This document shows positions 8,783 through 16,807 of a stretch of 64,000 bases of DNA, in pieces. The notes beneath the pieces were generated by a model, which made no database searches, was not told the DNA's origin, and saw only the letters and a program-made list of their open reading frames with translations. This DNA comes from a bacterium 210820-DFI.6.37 (GTDB lineage: Bacteria; Bacillota; Clostridia; Peptostreptococcales; Anaerovoracaceae). The DNA lies in the NCBI GenBank assembly GCA_020558355.1, contig JAJCKG010000002.1, positions 1 through 64,000 of the forward strand, given 5' to 3'. How positions within the stretch are numbered: the first letter of the stretch is position 1; the number at the start of each line of letters is the position of its first letter. A program made the translations under genes and the position numbers.

Positions 8783-9436
8783 TTACAGCCCTTTGATATA
8801 TTCCGCGGGATCGACGCAGGCGCTGTCTTTTGTCATTTCCAGGTGCAGATGAGCGTCCTCCAGTGTTTCGAAGAGGGCGGTCTCCCCTACCGCGCCGATG
8901 ACCTGCCCCTGATCGACTACATCGCCCATTTCTGCCAGGCCGTCTTCCGCCAGATTCGAGTAAGTCGAAATGATGCCGTTCTCATGGGTGATTTCTACGG
9001 TCATACCATAGCGGTCATCCTTGAATACCTTTGTGACCGTTCCGTGGGCGATGGCTTTCACTTGTGTGCTGAGAGGAACGGCAATATCGACTCCCGGGTG
9101 GGTCATATACTGATCCAGCGTTTTGGAATAGATAGGCATGTCCATGGAATATTCCATCTGTACGGTTCCTCCGTCCACTGGGACGATATAGTCTGCCGAA
9201 GTGTTTTGCTTTGCGGAGCTTTCGGAATCCTTACTGTCAACAACGGGGGTCCGGGCGGCAGCCTGTGTATCGCTGCTCTCTGTCTTCGCGTTTTTTGATA
9301 TCTCAATATCCTTTTCCGCGGTATTCAATTTATCCAGTCCGGCTTTCACCGCAAACACGGAAGTAAGCGCTACGACGCAGAAACACAGAACCAGCGCGAG
9401 TGCTGTCCGGTCTTTTTTCTTTCTTTCTTCTCGCAT
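8783..9436 (-). CDS. spoIIQ: M23 peptidase, SpoIIQ-like
   Basis: 217 residues: a short basic N-terminus, one membrane segment (11-31), a Ser/Thr/Asp-rich linker (40-82) and a LytM/M23 domain (84-217). The zinc motifs are complete: H113-x3-D117 and H196-L-H198, as in clostridial SpoIIQ and unlike the degenerate Bacillus protein. The text PIYSKTLDQYMTHPGVDI resembles the SpoIIQ family, which in the forespore membrane binds SpoIIIAH across the engulfment space. ATG follows GGAGGTG. If it is not SpoIIQ it is a related membrane-anchored M23 endopeptidase. It is monocistronic on the reverse strand. Confidence 0.72.
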   Translation of the reverse strand: MREERKKKDRTALALVLCFCVVALTSVFAVKAGLDKLNTAEKDIEISKNAKTESSDTQAAARTPVVDSKDSESSAKQNTSADYIVPVDGGTVQMEYSMDMPIYSKTLDQYMTHPGVDIAVPLSTQVKAIAHGTVTKVFKDDRYGMTVEITHENGIISTYSNLAEDGLAEMGDVVDQGQVIGAVGETALFETLEDAHLHLEMTKDSACVDPAEYIKGL

Positions 9437-9499
9437 AAAGTTTCACCTCCAATATTTCTTATTATCGCCAGTCCGAAAAAAATTCATACTGTCAATTGC

Positions 9500-9528
9500 T
9501 TGTAATTAAAAGAACTTCGTATTATAAT
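9500..9528 (+). promoter_or_regulatory. Promoter for the aminotransferase gene
   Basis: TTGTAA (9500-9505), a 17-bp spacer and a consensus TATAAT (9523-9528). It sits 34 bases before the start codon of the aminotransferase gene. Confidence 0.75.
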
Positions 9529-9561
9529 AGATGCGGTCAAAATTTTGAAAGGTGGGAAATT

Positions 9562-10797
9562 ATGTCGGATTATATTTTAGCAAAGCAAAATGGAAGAACG
9601 ATTCCATTAGAAGATAAAATTTTTGGCATCAGCAACCGGGCAAAAAAAATGATTGCCGAAAAAGGAGCGGACAGCGTGATTAACGCGACCATCGGTTCTC
9701 TGCTGGACGATGAGGGAAAGCTGGTGGTGCTGTCCTCCGTAGTAGATGTGGTAAAAAGCCTTGAGCCGGTGGATTTTGCCGATTACGCGCCTATCGGAGG
9801 CATTGCCCCGTTCCGGGAGGCTGTAAAAAAAGCGGCCTTTGGAAGCTTTAAACCTAAGACCTTTACAGAAGCGGTTGCCACGCCAGGCGGCACCGGATCG
9901 ATCCGCAATACTATTGTCAATTATTCAAAGCCGGGGGATCAGATCCTGACCTCTGACTGGCACTGGGCGCCATATAATACAATTGCCGGTGAAGTGGGAA
10001 GAAGCGTTGCCGTATATGAAATGTTTGATGAAAAGGGAGGCTTTAACGCCGCCGGATTTGCGGAAAAGGCAGAAGAGCTTATCGCGGCTCAGGGAAGCCT
10101 TGTGATCATTCTCAATACTCCTGCCCATAATCCGACCGGATACTCGCTGACATTAGAAGACTGGGATAATGTGATTGCTGCCATAAAAAAGGCCGCCGCT
10201 GGCGCGGAAAGCATTATACTTCTTGTGGATGTAGCTTATATTGATTTTGCGGGCGACGAGGAAGAATACCGCCGTTTTCTGCCAAAGCTGGAGGATGTGC
10301 CGGAAAATGTGCTGCCGATTATAGCTTATAGCTTGTCCAAAACCTATACTCTTTACGGCACAAGATGCGGGGCTACCATCTGTATGGCCAAGACGCGGGA
10401 AATTGCGGATGAATTCAGGCGGGTCTGTGAGTTTTCCTCCAGAGGCTCCTGGTCCAACAGCGCAAAGATGGCGCAGGTGATCTTATCTAAGATCTACAGC
10501 GATCCTCAGCTGCTGGCAAAGGTTGATGAGGAACGCTCAAAATACAGAGAGATGCTCATCAGAAGGGGCCGCGCGTTTGAAGAGGAAGCCAAAAAAGCAG
10601 GTCTGGAAATCGTGCCTTTTGACGCGGGATTTTTCGTATCCATCCCATGCGAGAATCCGGATGAGATCAGCAAAAAGCTGGAGGCGGAAGGGCTGTTTAT
10701 CGTACCGCTGGCAAAGGGACTGCGCGTATCGGTCGCGTCGGTATCAGAAGCGGCCTGCAGAAAGATTCCGGCTATGGTGAAAAAAGCTATGGAATAA
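9562..10797 (+). CDS. PLP-dependent aminotransferase, class I/II
   Basis: 411 residues. Transfers an amino group between an amino acid and a 2-oxo acid. The PLP-binding Lys is K260 in YSLSKTYTLYG; NTPAHNPTGY (185-194) and DVAYIDF (223-229) are the fold-type I cofactor contacts. Similar to aspartate/aromatic aminotransferases of Clostridia, but substrate choice cannot be read from the sequence. ATG 9562 follows AAAGGTGGG; the upstream in-frame extension from 9496 overlaps the promoter and is rejected. The gene is monocistronic with its own promoter and terminator. Confidence 0.88.
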   Translation: MSDYILAKQNGRTIPLEDKIFGISNRAKKMIAEKGADSVINATIGSLLDDEGKLVVLSSVVDVVKSLEPVDFADYAPIGGIAPFREAVKKAAFGSFKPKTFTEAVATPGGTGSIRNTIVNYSKPGDQILTSDWHWAPYNTIAGEVGRSVAVYEMFDEKGGFNAAGFAEKAEELIAAQGSLVIILNTPAHNPTGYSLTLEDWDNVIAAIKKAAAGAESIILLVDVAYIDFAGDEEEYRRFLPKLEDVPENVLPIIAYSLSKTYTLYGTRCGATICMAKTREIADEFRRVCEFSSRGSWSNSAKMAQVILSKIYSDPQLLAKVDEERSKYREMLIRRGRAFEEEAKKAGLEIVPFDAGFFVSIPCENPDEISKKLEAEGLFIVPLAKGLRVSVASVSEAACRKIPAMVKKAME

Positions 10798-10812
10798 ATT
10801 ATAATTTTAAAG

Positions 10813-10843
10813 AAAACTGGACCTCTCCGCGGTCCAGTTTTTT
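10813..10843 (+). terminator. Intrinsic terminator
   Basis: AAAACTGGACC pairs with GGTCCAGTTTT around a 7-base loop, followed by further T residues. It ends the aminotransferase transcript. Confidence 0.9.
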
Positions 10844-10928
10844 AGTTTTTATAGACACAAAAAAATCAATCCCAGAGGATTGATCCATATCTTGTCCGCA
10901 AACGATAAAACTCTAGCAAAAATATCAT

Positions 10929-11002
10929 TGGAGCGGATGAGGGGAATCGAACCCCCGTTGCCAGCTTGGGAAGCTGGAGTTCTACCATTGAACCACATCC
11001 GC
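10929..11002 (-). tRNA. tRNA-Gly (anticodon CCC)
   Basis: Read on the reverse strand, acceptor GCGGATG pairs with CATCCGC, followed by discriminator T and an encoded CCA. The D-arm, a CCAGC/GCTGG anticodon stem with loop TTCCCAA, and a TTCGATT T-loop are all present. The anticodon is CCC, reading GGG, and U73 is usual for bacterial glycine tRNAs. Length 74 with CCA. It stands alone, between the aminotransferase and the dehydrogenase operon. Confidence 0.95.
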
Positions 11003-11146
11003 GTACGAAACGCCTGTCATCACAAGACCTATATATTATAGCGGATTTTTCCCTCTTCGTCAACTAAAACCGCTTCGTTTCCTGGATACGCCAGAGCGCG
11101 CAAGATGAAAGAATTGTCGAATTTTCATGTATACACACTATTTTGC

Positions 11147-11175
11147 TTGCAGAATACAGGGAATCCATGTATAAT
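11147..11175 (+). promoter_or_regulatory. Promoter for the dehydrogenase-symporter operon
   Basis: TTGCAG (11147-11152), a 17-bp spacer and consensus TATAAT (11170-11175). The transcript would have a leader of about 70 nt. Confidence 0.75.
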
Positions 11176-11253
11176 CTTTGGTGGTGCATTGCGATAAAGC
11201 GATGTAGTAGTAACGTAAAAATGAGGCAAAACGTTAATGGGAGAACAGAAGAA

Positions 11254-12270
11254 ATGACAGGGGAAATGAAAGCGGTAAGATATTACGGCATACAGGACGT
11301 ACGCTTTGAGACGGTTAAACGGCCGGTTCCGGCGCCGGATGAGGTTCTGATCCGAATCGCCTACGCGGGCATCTGCGGATCCGATCTTCATATATACAAC
11401 AAGGGAATGTTTGTCGAAACGATTCCTGAGGTTATGGGACACGAATTTGTTGGACAGATCCAGGAAGCGGGAGCGGAAGTCAAAGACTTTCAAGCAGGTG
11501 ATCTGGTAGCGGGAAATCCTATGGTAACCTGTGGAAGCTGTCCGGGCTGCAGAGCTGGTCTGCCTAATACCTGCGGCAGCCTGGCCTTTATTGGAGAAGT
11601 CTGTCAGGGATGCTTCGCGGAATATATTACGATGAAGGAAGAAAAGCTGATTCGGCTCAAGCCGGGAGCGGATCTGAAGCAGGCGGCTTTAACAGAACCT
11701 CTGGCTGTAGCTTTGAACATCTGTGAGATGGCGGAGCTGACTCCGGAAGATGACCTGGCGATCATAGGAGCGGGACCCATTGGCCTGCTGACTGTTTTGA
11801 CGGCCAAGACACTGTATAATGTAGGATCCGTGACTGTCCTTGGGCGTTCCGGATTCCGGGTGAAGCTGGCAAAGCGGCTCGGCGCGGACTGCGTCCTCTC
11901 TGCTTTTGAAGAGGACAGACAATATACAAAAATGATCGAAGCGGCGGGAAAACAGGAAACGCTTCAGAAGGCGATTTCCCACACCGCTCCGGGAGGAAGC
12001 GTTTATATTGTCAGCATCTTTAAGGAACAATTTCCATTTGATATAAATGCTGTTGTGGCGTCGCAGCTGCGCTTGATTGGCTGCAACGCGTATGAAAAGC
12101 GTCATCTGAAGCGGGCGGCGGAGCTTTTATCTGACGGACGGCTGGATGTTTCTCCGCTTATTACAGATGTAGTTCCCCTTGAAGCCTGCGGGCAGGCTTT
12201 TAAGGCGCTGAATGAAAAAGAAAAGACCCAGGCGAAGATTCTGTTTAAGCCAGATGGCGACAGCGTCTGA
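11254..12270 (+). CDS. Zinc-dependent medium-chain alcohol/polyol dehydrogenase
   Basis: 338 residues of the sorbitol/threonine dehydrogenase type. Catalytic zinc ligands C41 (GICGSD) and H63-E64 (GHEF) and the four structural-zinc Cys (C93, C96, C99, C107) are present. A GAGPIGLL nucleotide fold near 170 binds NAD(P). Substrate unknown. I chose ATG 11254 (GGGAG 10 nt upstream); ATG 11266 is possible and would remove four residues. The frame extends upstream to 11143 but that part overlaps the promoter. Followed by a symporter, so it may oxidise an imported polyol, amino alcohol or threonine-like compound. Confidence 0.85.
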   Translation: MTGEMKAVRYYGIQDVRFETVKRPVPAPDEVLIRIAYAGICGSDLHIYNKGMFVETIPEVMGHEFVGQIQEAGAEVKDFQAGDLVAGNPMVTCGSCPGCRAGLPNTCGSLAFIGEVCQGCFAEYITMKEEKLIRLKPGADLKQAALTEPLAVALNICEMAELTPEDDLAIIGAGPIGLLTVLTAKTLYNVGSVTVLGRSGFRVKLAKRLGADCVLSAFEEDRQYTKMIEAAGKQETLQKAISHTAPGGSVYIVSIFKEQFPFDINAVVASQLRLIGCNAYEKRHLKRAAELLSDGRLDVSPLITDVVPLEACGQAFKALNEKEKTQAKILFKPDGDSV

Positions 12271-12369
12271 GAAACAAAGTCACGCCTGATAGGCAAACCA
12301 TGTTGATATTCCGGAAATGCCGCAAAGAGCGTTTTCGGCGTAATAAAAAATGAAATTAAGGAGAGAACG

Positions 12370-12489
12370 ATGAAGACATTATCTTGGTTTTTCGATTTTC
12401 CTGTCAGCACAGGAGTATTGATTATTGGAACCATTGTTGTGGCCGCGGCCGCGACAATTACATTTTACAAAGGCCTGTGGAAGCTGTAG
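12370..12489 (+). CDS. Symporter small accessory protein (39 residues)
   Basis: A 39-residue peptide: a polar start (MKTLSWFFDFP), one membrane helix (about 14-32, GVLIIGTIVVAAAATITF) and a short end (KGLWKL). ATG follows AAGGAG by 7 nt, and the stop is 40 bases before the sodium:solute symporter. Single-helix peptides of this size directly before such transporters are a known but poorly studied accessory family. Its placement argues that it binds or stabilises the transporter; no function is shown by the sequence itself. Confidence 0.8.
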   Translation: MKTLSWFFDFPVSTGVLIIGTIVVAAAATITFYKGLWKL

Positions 12490-12529
12490 TGCGGCCTGCA
12501 GTAAGACAGAATAGTAGGAGGAATGATAC

Positions 12530-14191
12530 ATGTTAAATATTAATGATCTTGAAAAGGCTCTGGGATTTGATATCCCTCTGATTGTGCCTGTAATGATGAT
12601 TCTTTATATTGTGGTGATCCTTCTGGTGGGCCTTTGGGCGGCGAGAAGGGTAAAAAACTCAGAGGACTGGTTCGTAGGCGGCCGTTCCATGGGTCCGTGG
12701 ATTACGGCTCTGGCTCACGGCTCCAGCTCTTTGGGAGGCGGTATGTATATTGCCGGGCCCCAGTACGGATGGGAAGCGGGAGCTTCCGCTCTCTGGGCCG
12801 CTCCCGGAGATGTGTTCGGACCGGTTCTGAACTTTGGTATTATTGCGAGACGCATGCGCCGTTACACCGAAAAATCCAGGGCACTGACGATTCCGGAATA
12901 CTTTGGTCACCGCTATTATAGCAAGGGCGTCCGCTATATTTCGGTTATTATTCTCATTGTGGCCATGCTGATCTCTCTGCTGGTTGAATATATGGCTATG
13001 GGAGTTCTGATTTCCTGCATTACAGGGTGGGACTACAGCATTTCCCTGATTTTAGGATGCATCGTTATTCTGATCTATACCGGAGCGGGCGGATATCTGT
13101 CTGTTGCTTACACCGATTTTGTCCAGTCTATTCTCATGGTTATCGGTCTGTTTATCCTGATTCCGGTATGTATTCACAGCGTTGACGGACTGTCCGGCAT
13201 GAACCACGGCCTGGCTGCCATCGCTCCCGGCTTCGACACGTTATGGGGCGAAGATTTCTACCTGAAAGGCGCGCCTCTCATGATTGCGGGAATCGCGCTG
13301 GTATATTTCATCGGGTACATGGGACAGCCCCATCTGGTAATTAAGACCGTTGCCATCAAGGACGAAAAGTCCATTAAGCTTGTGCCGCTGATTGGCGCAT
13401 GCTTTGGGTTTGTCCTTTCCTTTGGCGTGTATATTCTCGGAATGGTAGGAAGAGTGACTTTCCCGGATGCGGGCATGCTGCCGGGAGGGAGCGCGGAATA
13501 TATTATGCCGATGCTCTGTCTTACGAATCTTCCAGCGCCGGTCGCGGGCCTGATTCTGGCTGGCGCCGCGGCTGCGGTTATGTCCACAGCCAGCGCCCTG
13601 CTGTTGGTAATCGGCTCCTCCGCCGGAAATGATTTAGTGACGCTTTTGCGGCCGAAAACCAGTGAAGCGGGAAAAATGAAAATTACAAGATGGTCTACCT
13701 ATATTTTAGGCCTGGTATCCTGCGGGATGTGCTTTATTCCGCTGTTCTCCGTGGGTGTTTACCAGCTGACCTGGATCGCCTGGTCCGTACTGTCACCAGC
13801 GTTTATTCCGTGTATCGTAGGAGGCCTGTATTGGAAGCGGGGCACGAGAGAAGGCGCTATCGCGGCTATGATCGTCGGATCTGTCACCGGATTTTTCTGG
13901 TATTATACCCTGCAGGAAAGCACCAACATCCATACCTTCTTTGCGGCACTGGTGCTGGCAATCGCGGCGTATATTATCGTCAGCCTTCTGACGAAAAGAC
14001 CGCCTGAAGATGTTTTGGAAATGTTCGATTACGCAAAGAAATTTGAAGACATCGGAAAAAGCGAAAAGCCTGCTGTTGAATCCGGGATCCAGATGAAAGA
14101 ATCCCAGTTTGCCGAAATTCTGAAAAAAGCTTCCGACTGCGGACCTTCTTTTGAACCAGCGGAAAAACAGATGGGAATGGCGGAGCTTTAG
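12530..14191 (+). CDS. Sodium:solute symporter (SSS family)
   Basis: 553 residues with about 13 membrane helices; sodium-coupled uptake of a small organic solute. The first helix is followed by SEDWFVGGRSMGPW, typical of the SSS fold, and GAAAAVMSTASALLLVIGSS (near 345-364) matches the conserved helix-8 sodium site with its Ser/Thr residues. The hydrophilic C-terminal tail (about 490-553) is cytoplasmic. AGGAGG precedes the start. The substrate could be an amino acid, a carboxylate or a polyol. Genes on both sides suggest a small uptake-and-oxidation unit. Confidence 0.9.
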   Translation: MLNINDLEKALGFDIPLIVPVMMILYIVVILLVGLWAARRVKNSEDWFVGGRSMGPWITALAHGSSSLGGGMYIAGPQYGWEAGASALWAAPGDVFGPVLNFGIIARRMRRYTEKSRALTIPEYFGHRYYSKGVRYISVIILIVAMLISLLVEYMAMGVLISCITGWDYSISLILGCIVILIYTGAGGYLSVAYTDFVQSILMVIGLFILIPVCIHSVDGLSGMNHGLAAIAPGFDTLWGEDFYLKGAPLMIAGIALVYFIGYMGQPHLVIKTVAIKDEKSIKLVPLIGACFGFVLSFGVYILGMVGRVTFPDAGMLPGGSAEYIMPMLCLTNLPAPVAGLILAGAAAAVMSTASALLLVIGSSAGNDLVTLLRPKTSEAGKMKITRWSTYILGLVSCGMCFIPLFSVGVYQLTWIAWSVLSPAFIPCIVGGLYWKRGTREGAIAAMIVGSVTGFFWYYTLQESTNIHTFFAALVLAIAAYIIVSLLTKRPPEDVLEMFDYAKKFEDIGKSEKPAVESGIQMKESQFAEILKKASDCGPSFEPAEKQMGMAEL

Positions 14192-14192
14192 G

Positions 14193-14711
14193 ATGGCGCG
14201 GATCGAAGTCTTAAAGGGCGTCCGGTATCAGCCGGAAATGTTTCTGAGGCGCATGGAAAAATCCAAAAACCTGAAAGGCGTCCGGTGCAGGCATATCAGC
14301 ACCCTGTACAGCCTGTGCTGGGTCTTTCAGTTCCGGGTCGGCCTGCAGGCAAGCAAAAAGACGAGACGATACGCCGGATATTACGCCGGCTTTGACGAAT
14401 CGGTTATGGCGCCGGGAAAGATCGCCATGCTGCCCTCCGCGGAGCCTGAGGAGGTGGAGGACTGCTGTATTCTGGAAGATAAGCTGACAGAAGAGGAAGC
14501 GCTGCGTCAGGCCTGGGAATACAACAAGAAAGGAATTTTCCGCAAGTTCCGCAATCTCTACGCCCCTCCGGAGCTGGAGGAATATGTAGCGGACCGGTAC
14601 TACAAACCCATGTATGTGTTTGAATTTCATAATCTGGAGCTGGACGAAAAAAAGTATCGGGTGCTGGATTCCCTGACCGGAGATCTGGAGGAAATCGCAA
14701 TTTTGCGGTAA
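14193..14711 (+). CDS. Unknown protein, last gene of symporter operon
   Basis: 172 residues, soluble, no signal peptide. The first 50 residues are very basic with many Arg/Lys, Cys residues occur at about 33, 43, 97 and 98, and the second half is acidic and rich in aromatic residues (EEYVADRYYKPMYVFEFH). ATG 14193 lies 1 base after the symporter stop, with GGAG 8 nt upstream, so it is co-translated. I do not recognise the family. Its tight coupling suggests a partner of the symporter or of the imported solute. Confidence 0.65.
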   Translation: MARIEVLKGVRYQPEMFLRRMEKSKNLKGVRCRHISTLYSLCWVFQFRVGLQASKKTRRYAGYYAGFDESVMAPGKIAMLPSAEPEEVEDCCILEDKLTEEEALRQAWEYNKKGIFRKFRNLYAPPELEEYVADRYYKPMYVFEFHNLELDEKKYRVLDSLTGDLEEIAILR

Positions 14712-14756
14712 CCCGCTCTCATTGTACTGTCAGGGCCCGCGGCCCGGCTTGCAACC

Positions 14757-14978
14757 CCAAAACGTGTAAATAAGAAGATTTTTTTCGAATTTTACACGTT
14801 TTTTTTGATGATAAAGATCGGATTTTCACTTTGAAAGAAAAAAATGAAACTAATTTGTTGTATTTACGACTAGAATTTATATTAATATGCTTTTTCTTTG
14901 CGAATCCTGTTTTTAGGCCTTGTTAATCGCCGCAAAAAACGTGTAAAAAATCAAAGAAAATGTATTTTTTACACGTTT
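14757..14978. repeat. Dispersed two-hairpin repeat, copy A
   Basis: The 383-base gap between two convergent genes holds this element. Its left end is a hairpin with arms AACGTGTAAA (14761-14770) and TTTACACGTT (14791-14800). Its right end is a perfect 14-bp stem (14937-14950 with 14965-14978). The core between them aligns over most of its length with copy B at 28064-28296 in the same direction (shared blocks such as TTTTCA.TTTGAA and AATATGCT). Both hairpins have A-runs before and T-runs after, so each could end transcription on either strand. It encodes no protein. The remaining ~115 bases before the kinase stop show nothing clear. Confidence 0.75.
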
Positions 14979-15094
14979 CGAGGTTCGGCCGACCTGCTCG
15001 AGGCCCAGCTAGTCCGTTTTGCGGTTCGGCTTGCCTGTATCTACCCTCCATGACGGCTTGCCAGCTCCCATCGGGCCGTTGGCCGCAGTCCCTT

Positions 15095-16618
15095 TTATTC
15101 TTCAAACGCAGGCGCGAGACATTCCATCAGCTGGTTGTAACGTTTCAGTGTGTTCTGATAAGCGGGATAAAGGGACGGATCCGGCTGATAACGAATGTCA
15201 TTTTCTACAATAGAGTCCGCGGCGGCTTCCACACTGTCCCATATGCCGCGGGCTGTTCCGGCCAGGATAGCGGCCCCCAGACAGGTGGCGTTTTCATCGT
15301 TGACAGTAGTCTGGACAGGCAGGCCGGTAGCGTCGGCTTTCATCTGGGTCCAGATCTTGCTCTTGGCTCCCCCGCCATAGGTAATGATGCTGTCAATCTT
15401 CACATCCAGCGCTTCGGTGGCCTCGATGATCCTGCACAGAACCATGGTGACACTTTCCATGATGGCTCTGACAAAATGAGGCTTTTGATGAGCAATGGTC
15501 AGCCCGTAAAAGACCGCCTTGGCGCGGGCGTTCTGGTCCGGAGGTCCGGAGCCCTGCAAATGGGGAAGCGCCAGCAGTCCGTCGCAGCCGGCCGGTATGG
15601 TTTCCGCCATAACATCCAGCTGATCGTAGGCGTTCATACCGGTGCTCTTTTCGATTTCCATTTCCAGATCGCAGAACACGTCCCGGAACCAGCGCATGAA
15701 CATGCCGCCGGTAGAATAAGCGTGAATCATATATTTTCCGGGCAGAGCGCTGCAGTAGCAGGGCATCTGCATAGCCGGGTCTAAGACAATGTGATCAGAC
15801 ATAGCTACCGTACACAGCGCTGAGCCGGTGCTGTCTGAAAAAATACCGGGCCGTACATTTCCCACGCCGATCGCGCCGCAGGCCAGATCGATGGCCCCAA
15901 TATTTACCGTAGTGTTGGTGCTGAGACCGAACTTGATGGCGGCCTCAGGGGTGATGTGCCCCATATCAGTACCGGGCCGTACTACAGCGGGCAGATTTTC
16001 TTCGCTGATCCCCAAAAGCCGCAGCATTTCCGGCCAGTAGCTTCTCGTATTGATATCCCAGTACATAGAGCTTCCCAGAATAGAATCCTCGCAGGCCATA
16101 TTTCCTGTCAGCAGATAGCTGAGATACCCTTTCAGCTGGACGATCTTTCCCAGCTTTCGATAGGTTTCCGGTTCATTTTTCCGGAGCCACAGGATCTTGG
16201 CTCCGGGCCATATGGCGTCGACCCCCACCTGTCCGGTGTGCCGCTGGACGCTTTCCGCCCCAAAGGTATCTACGATCACCTGAGCTTCCTTTGCGGCCCG
16301 GGTATCAAACCAGACGATGGCGCGGCGAAGCGGATGTCCGTCCTGATCCAGAAAGATGGTGGTTTCTCCCTGAGAGGACATGCCGATGGTAAGGATATCC
16401 TCCGGAGCGATCCCCGCGGCTTCGATCACCGCGCTGGCAGCGGTGCGGAAGGTTTCCACATAGACGCTTACATCCATTTCCGCCCAGCCCGCGTGGGGTG
16501 TAATAATCGTATATTCACATGTCTTACTGCTTCTGACCTGTCCTGTTTCATCCACAATGGCGGCCTTAAAAGCAGTTGTTCCAATATCGATGGCAAGTAT
16601 GTATTTTGGTTTATTCAT
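15095..16618 (-). CDS. FGGY-family carbohydrate kinase
   Basis: 507 residues; phosphorylates a sugar or polyol with ATP. The N-terminal actin-fold phosphate loop DIGTTAFKAAIVDE (11-24), MSSQGET near 100 and the C-terminal GGGAKSKIWTQMKADATG (about 425-442) are typical FGGY motifs. Closest in look to the xylulokinase/gluconokinase branch; glycerol kinase is less likely because its GTTSSR signature is absent. It is read divergently from the FAD oxidoreductase operon. In many Clostridia such kinases accompany GlpA-like oxidoreductases, which suggests a joint path: phosphorylate, then oxidise a polyol phosphate. Confidence 0.85.
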   Translation of the reverse strand: MNKPKYILAIDIGTTAFKAAIVDETGQVRSSKTCEYTIITPHAGWAEMDVSVYVETFRTAASAVIEAAGIAPEDILTIGMSSQGETTIFLDQDGHPLRRAIVWFDTRAAKEAQVIVDTFGAESVQRHTGQVGVDAIWPGAKILWLRKNEPETYRKLGKIVQLKGYLSYLLTGNMACEDSILGSSMYWDINTRSYWPEMLRLLGISEENLPAVVRPGTDMGHITPEAAIKFGLSTNTTVNIGAIDLACGAIGVGNVRPGIFSDSTGSALCTVAMSDHIVLDPAMQMPCYCSALPGKYMIHAYSTGGMFMRWFRDVFCDLEMEIEKSTGMNAYDQLDVMAETIPAGCDGLLALPHLQGSGPPDQNARAKAVFYGLTIAHQKPHFVRAIMESVTMVLCRIIEATEALDVKIDSIITYGGGAKSKIWTQMKADATGLPVQTTVNDENATCLGAAILAGTARGIWDSVEAAADSIVENDIRYQPDPSLYPAYQNTLKRYNQLMECLAPAFEE

Positions 16619-16687
16619 TGTAATCTGTCTTTCATCTCTGTTACTGTACTATAATAGAACACGAATGTATTATACCGATAAAAGCTT

Positions 16688-16716
16688 CTTTAATCAAGCG
16701 GCTTATCAAATTAAAG
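16688..16716. promoter_or_regulatory. Inverted repeat, candidate operator
   Basis: CTTTAAT (16688-16694) and ATTAAAG (16710-16716) form a perfect 7-bp inverted repeat. It lies in the divergent region between the kinase and the FAD oxidoreductase operon, just upstream of the rightward promoter. Outer ACCG and CGGT extend the symmetry. It could bind a dimeric regulator of both units; no regulator gene is adjacent. Confidence 0.4.
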
Positions 16717-16729
16717 CGGTAAAAGCCTA

Positions 16730-16758
16730 TTGAAGAAATCAGGGAAACTATATATAAT
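16730..16758 (+). promoter_or_regulatory. Promoter for the FAD oxidoreductase operon
   Basis: TTGAAG (16730-16735), a 17-bp spacer and TATAAT (16753-16758). Immediately downstream, TTGGCGGC (16764-16771) and GCCGCCAA (16790-16797) form a perfect 8-bp hairpin. The hairpin ends at the AAGGAG ribosome site of the first gene, so it may influence translation. Confidence 0.7.
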
Positions 16759-16807
16759 CATATTTGGCGGCCGTTTTTTAAAATCCAAAGCCGCCAAGGA
16801 GAAACGA

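Noticed and set aside
8780..9298. Rightward open frame opposite the SpoIIQ-like gene
   Set aside because: The reverse-strand M23 protein has clear motifs, a membrane segment and a good ribosome site, so the other frame is a shadow.
11003..11253. Riboswitch or T-box before the dehydrogenase operon
   Set aside because: The leader is only about 70 nt after a clear promoter and has no T-box bulge or known aptamer pattern.
15095..16618. FGGY kinase as glycerol kinase (glpK)
   Set aside because: The GTTSSR-type signature of glycerol kinase is replaced by GTTAFKA; the xylulokinase/gluconokinase branch fits better, so no symbol was given.
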